Assembly (NCBI GenBank): GCA_017744415.1
Contig: JAGIBJ010000076.1
Coordinates: 1-49,655 of the forward strand
From: Solirubrobacteraceae bacterium
GTDB taxonomy: Bacteria > Actinomycetota > Thermoleophilia > Solirubrobacterales > Solirubrobacteraceae
DNA: 49,655 bases
Reading direction: 5' to 3'
The notes beneath the pieces are model-generated. The model did not search any database and was not told the DNA's origin. It saw only the letters and a list, made by a program, of their open reading frames with translations. A program made the position numbers and the translations under genes. How positions within the stretch are numbered: the stretch's first letter is position 1; each line of letters starts with the position of its first letter. This document shows, piece after piece, positions 49,222 to 49,655 of the stretch.

Positions 49222-49655
49222 ATGGGTGATCCCGGTACCAAGGCCCCGCTGAGCCTCGAAGAGCTCCAGGCCGCCGCCAACCTGCGCACCGGCCGCAAGC
49301 ACGTCCTCTCGCTCGTCGTGCAGAACCGCCCCGGCGTGCTCGTCCGCATCGCCGGCCTCTTCGCACGCCGCGGCTACAACATCGAAACGCTCGCCGTCGG
49401 CCCCACCGACAACCACGAGCGCTCCCGCGTGACCATCACGATCGACGGTGCGAACCACTCGATCGACCAGGTCACCAAGCAGCTGCACAAGCTGGTCAAC
49501 GTGATCAAGATCCGCGATCTCGAGCCGACCGAGACGGTCGCCCGCGAGCTCGCGCTCTTCAAGGTCGGCGTCGAGAACGGCTCCGGCCGCGCCGAAGTGC
49601 TCCAGATCTGCAACATCTTCCGCGGCAAAGTCGTCGACGTCACCAAGCGCTCGCT
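49222..49655 (+). CDS. ilvN: Acetolactate synthase small subunit, 3'-truncated by window end
   Basis: Regulatory subunit of acetolactate synthase, open to the last base, with about 144 residues present. After a 25-residue N-terminal extension, an ACT domain begins HVLSLVVQNRPGVLVRIAGLFARRGYNIETLAVG, the valine-binding feedback site, and continues through RVTITIDGANHSIDQVTKQLHKLVNVIKIRDL. The second domain has started (ELALFKVGVENGSGRAEVLQI). ATG at 49222 has the ribosome binding site TGAGGAG at 49208-49214. Forms an operon with ilvB; ilvC would be expected beyond the window. Confidence 0.93.
   Translation, partial: MGDPGTKAPLSLEELQAAANLRTGRKHVLSLVVQNRPGVLVRIAGLFARRGYNIETLAVGPTDNHERSRVTITIDGANHSIDQVTKQLHKLVNVIKIRDLEPTETVARELALFKVGVENGSGRAEVLQICNIFRGKVVDVTKRS

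Overview
This is one contiguous piece of a very G+C-rich bacterial chromosome, densely packed with mainly housekeeping and accessory metabolic genes and with no mobile elements. High G+C, Rrf2/MocR/TipA-type MerR/ECF regulators, GluRS together with GatCAB, DnaE-type replication and widespread leaderless promoters all fit Actinomycetota. The many unassigned small membrane proteins, an HDOD-LuxR fusion and a bacterial queuosine-salvage homologue make me favour the class Thermoleophilia (Solirubrobacterales-like), but that placement is inference. I read 53 protein genes, two of them cut by the window ends (argD at the left, ilvN at the right). I saw no tRNA, rRNA, CRISPR array, IS element or prophage, and no gap above 300 bases lacks a gene.

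Layout. 1-6.1 kb: argD and argG (arginine synthesis) around a membrane-anchored LuxR regulator, a lipoprotein esterase and an RDD protein. 6.1-9.4 kb: small or unassigned proteins, including one with an SCP2-like tail, and an MFS carrier. 9.4-14 kb: a TipA-like MerR regulator with a textbook autoregulated promoter, then dnaE. 14-19.7 kb, minus strand: two paralogous MFS carriers separated by 34-bp tandem repeats, nfo, a VIT/CCC1 metal carrier and two AhpD-like carboxymuconolactone decarboxylase family (CMD) proteins. 19.7-25.5 kb, plus strand: a MocR regulator, an SRPBCC protein, gltX, an HDOD-LuxR protein, a lipoprotein and an Rrf2 regulator. 25.5-36.3 kb: methyltransferase, DHA2 MFS pump, cysK, a cysteine-rich peptide with a cysteine-tailed ECF sigma factor, lepB, the cysE-arylamine acetyltransferase pair, cupin, secreted protein, queuosine salvage and ribA. 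36.5-49.7 kb: uvrD/pcrA, small membrane proteins, an HDAC-family enzyme, folD, the gatCAB operon, a cytochrome P450 and ilvB-ilvN.

How the genes work together. gltX plus gatCAB suggest that Gln-tRNA (and possibly Asn-tRNA) is made by transamidation. cysE and cysK make cysteine, and the Rrf2 regulator looks like CymR, whose C-terminal Ile can dock in CysK. argD/argG and ilvB/ilvN are biosynthetic. The MocR regulator appears to control both neighbouring CMD genes through a 12-bp motif placed at the same distance from each promoter.

The strongest window-wide signal is promoter architecture: about thirty genes have a TANNNT element ending 6-8 nt before the start codon, so transcription should begin at or within a base or two of the ATG/GTG (leaderless mRNAs). 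Genes with real leaders (argG, the CMD pair, the cysteine-rich peptide, ilvB) are the minority. I used this spacing to choose some start codons and say so where I did.
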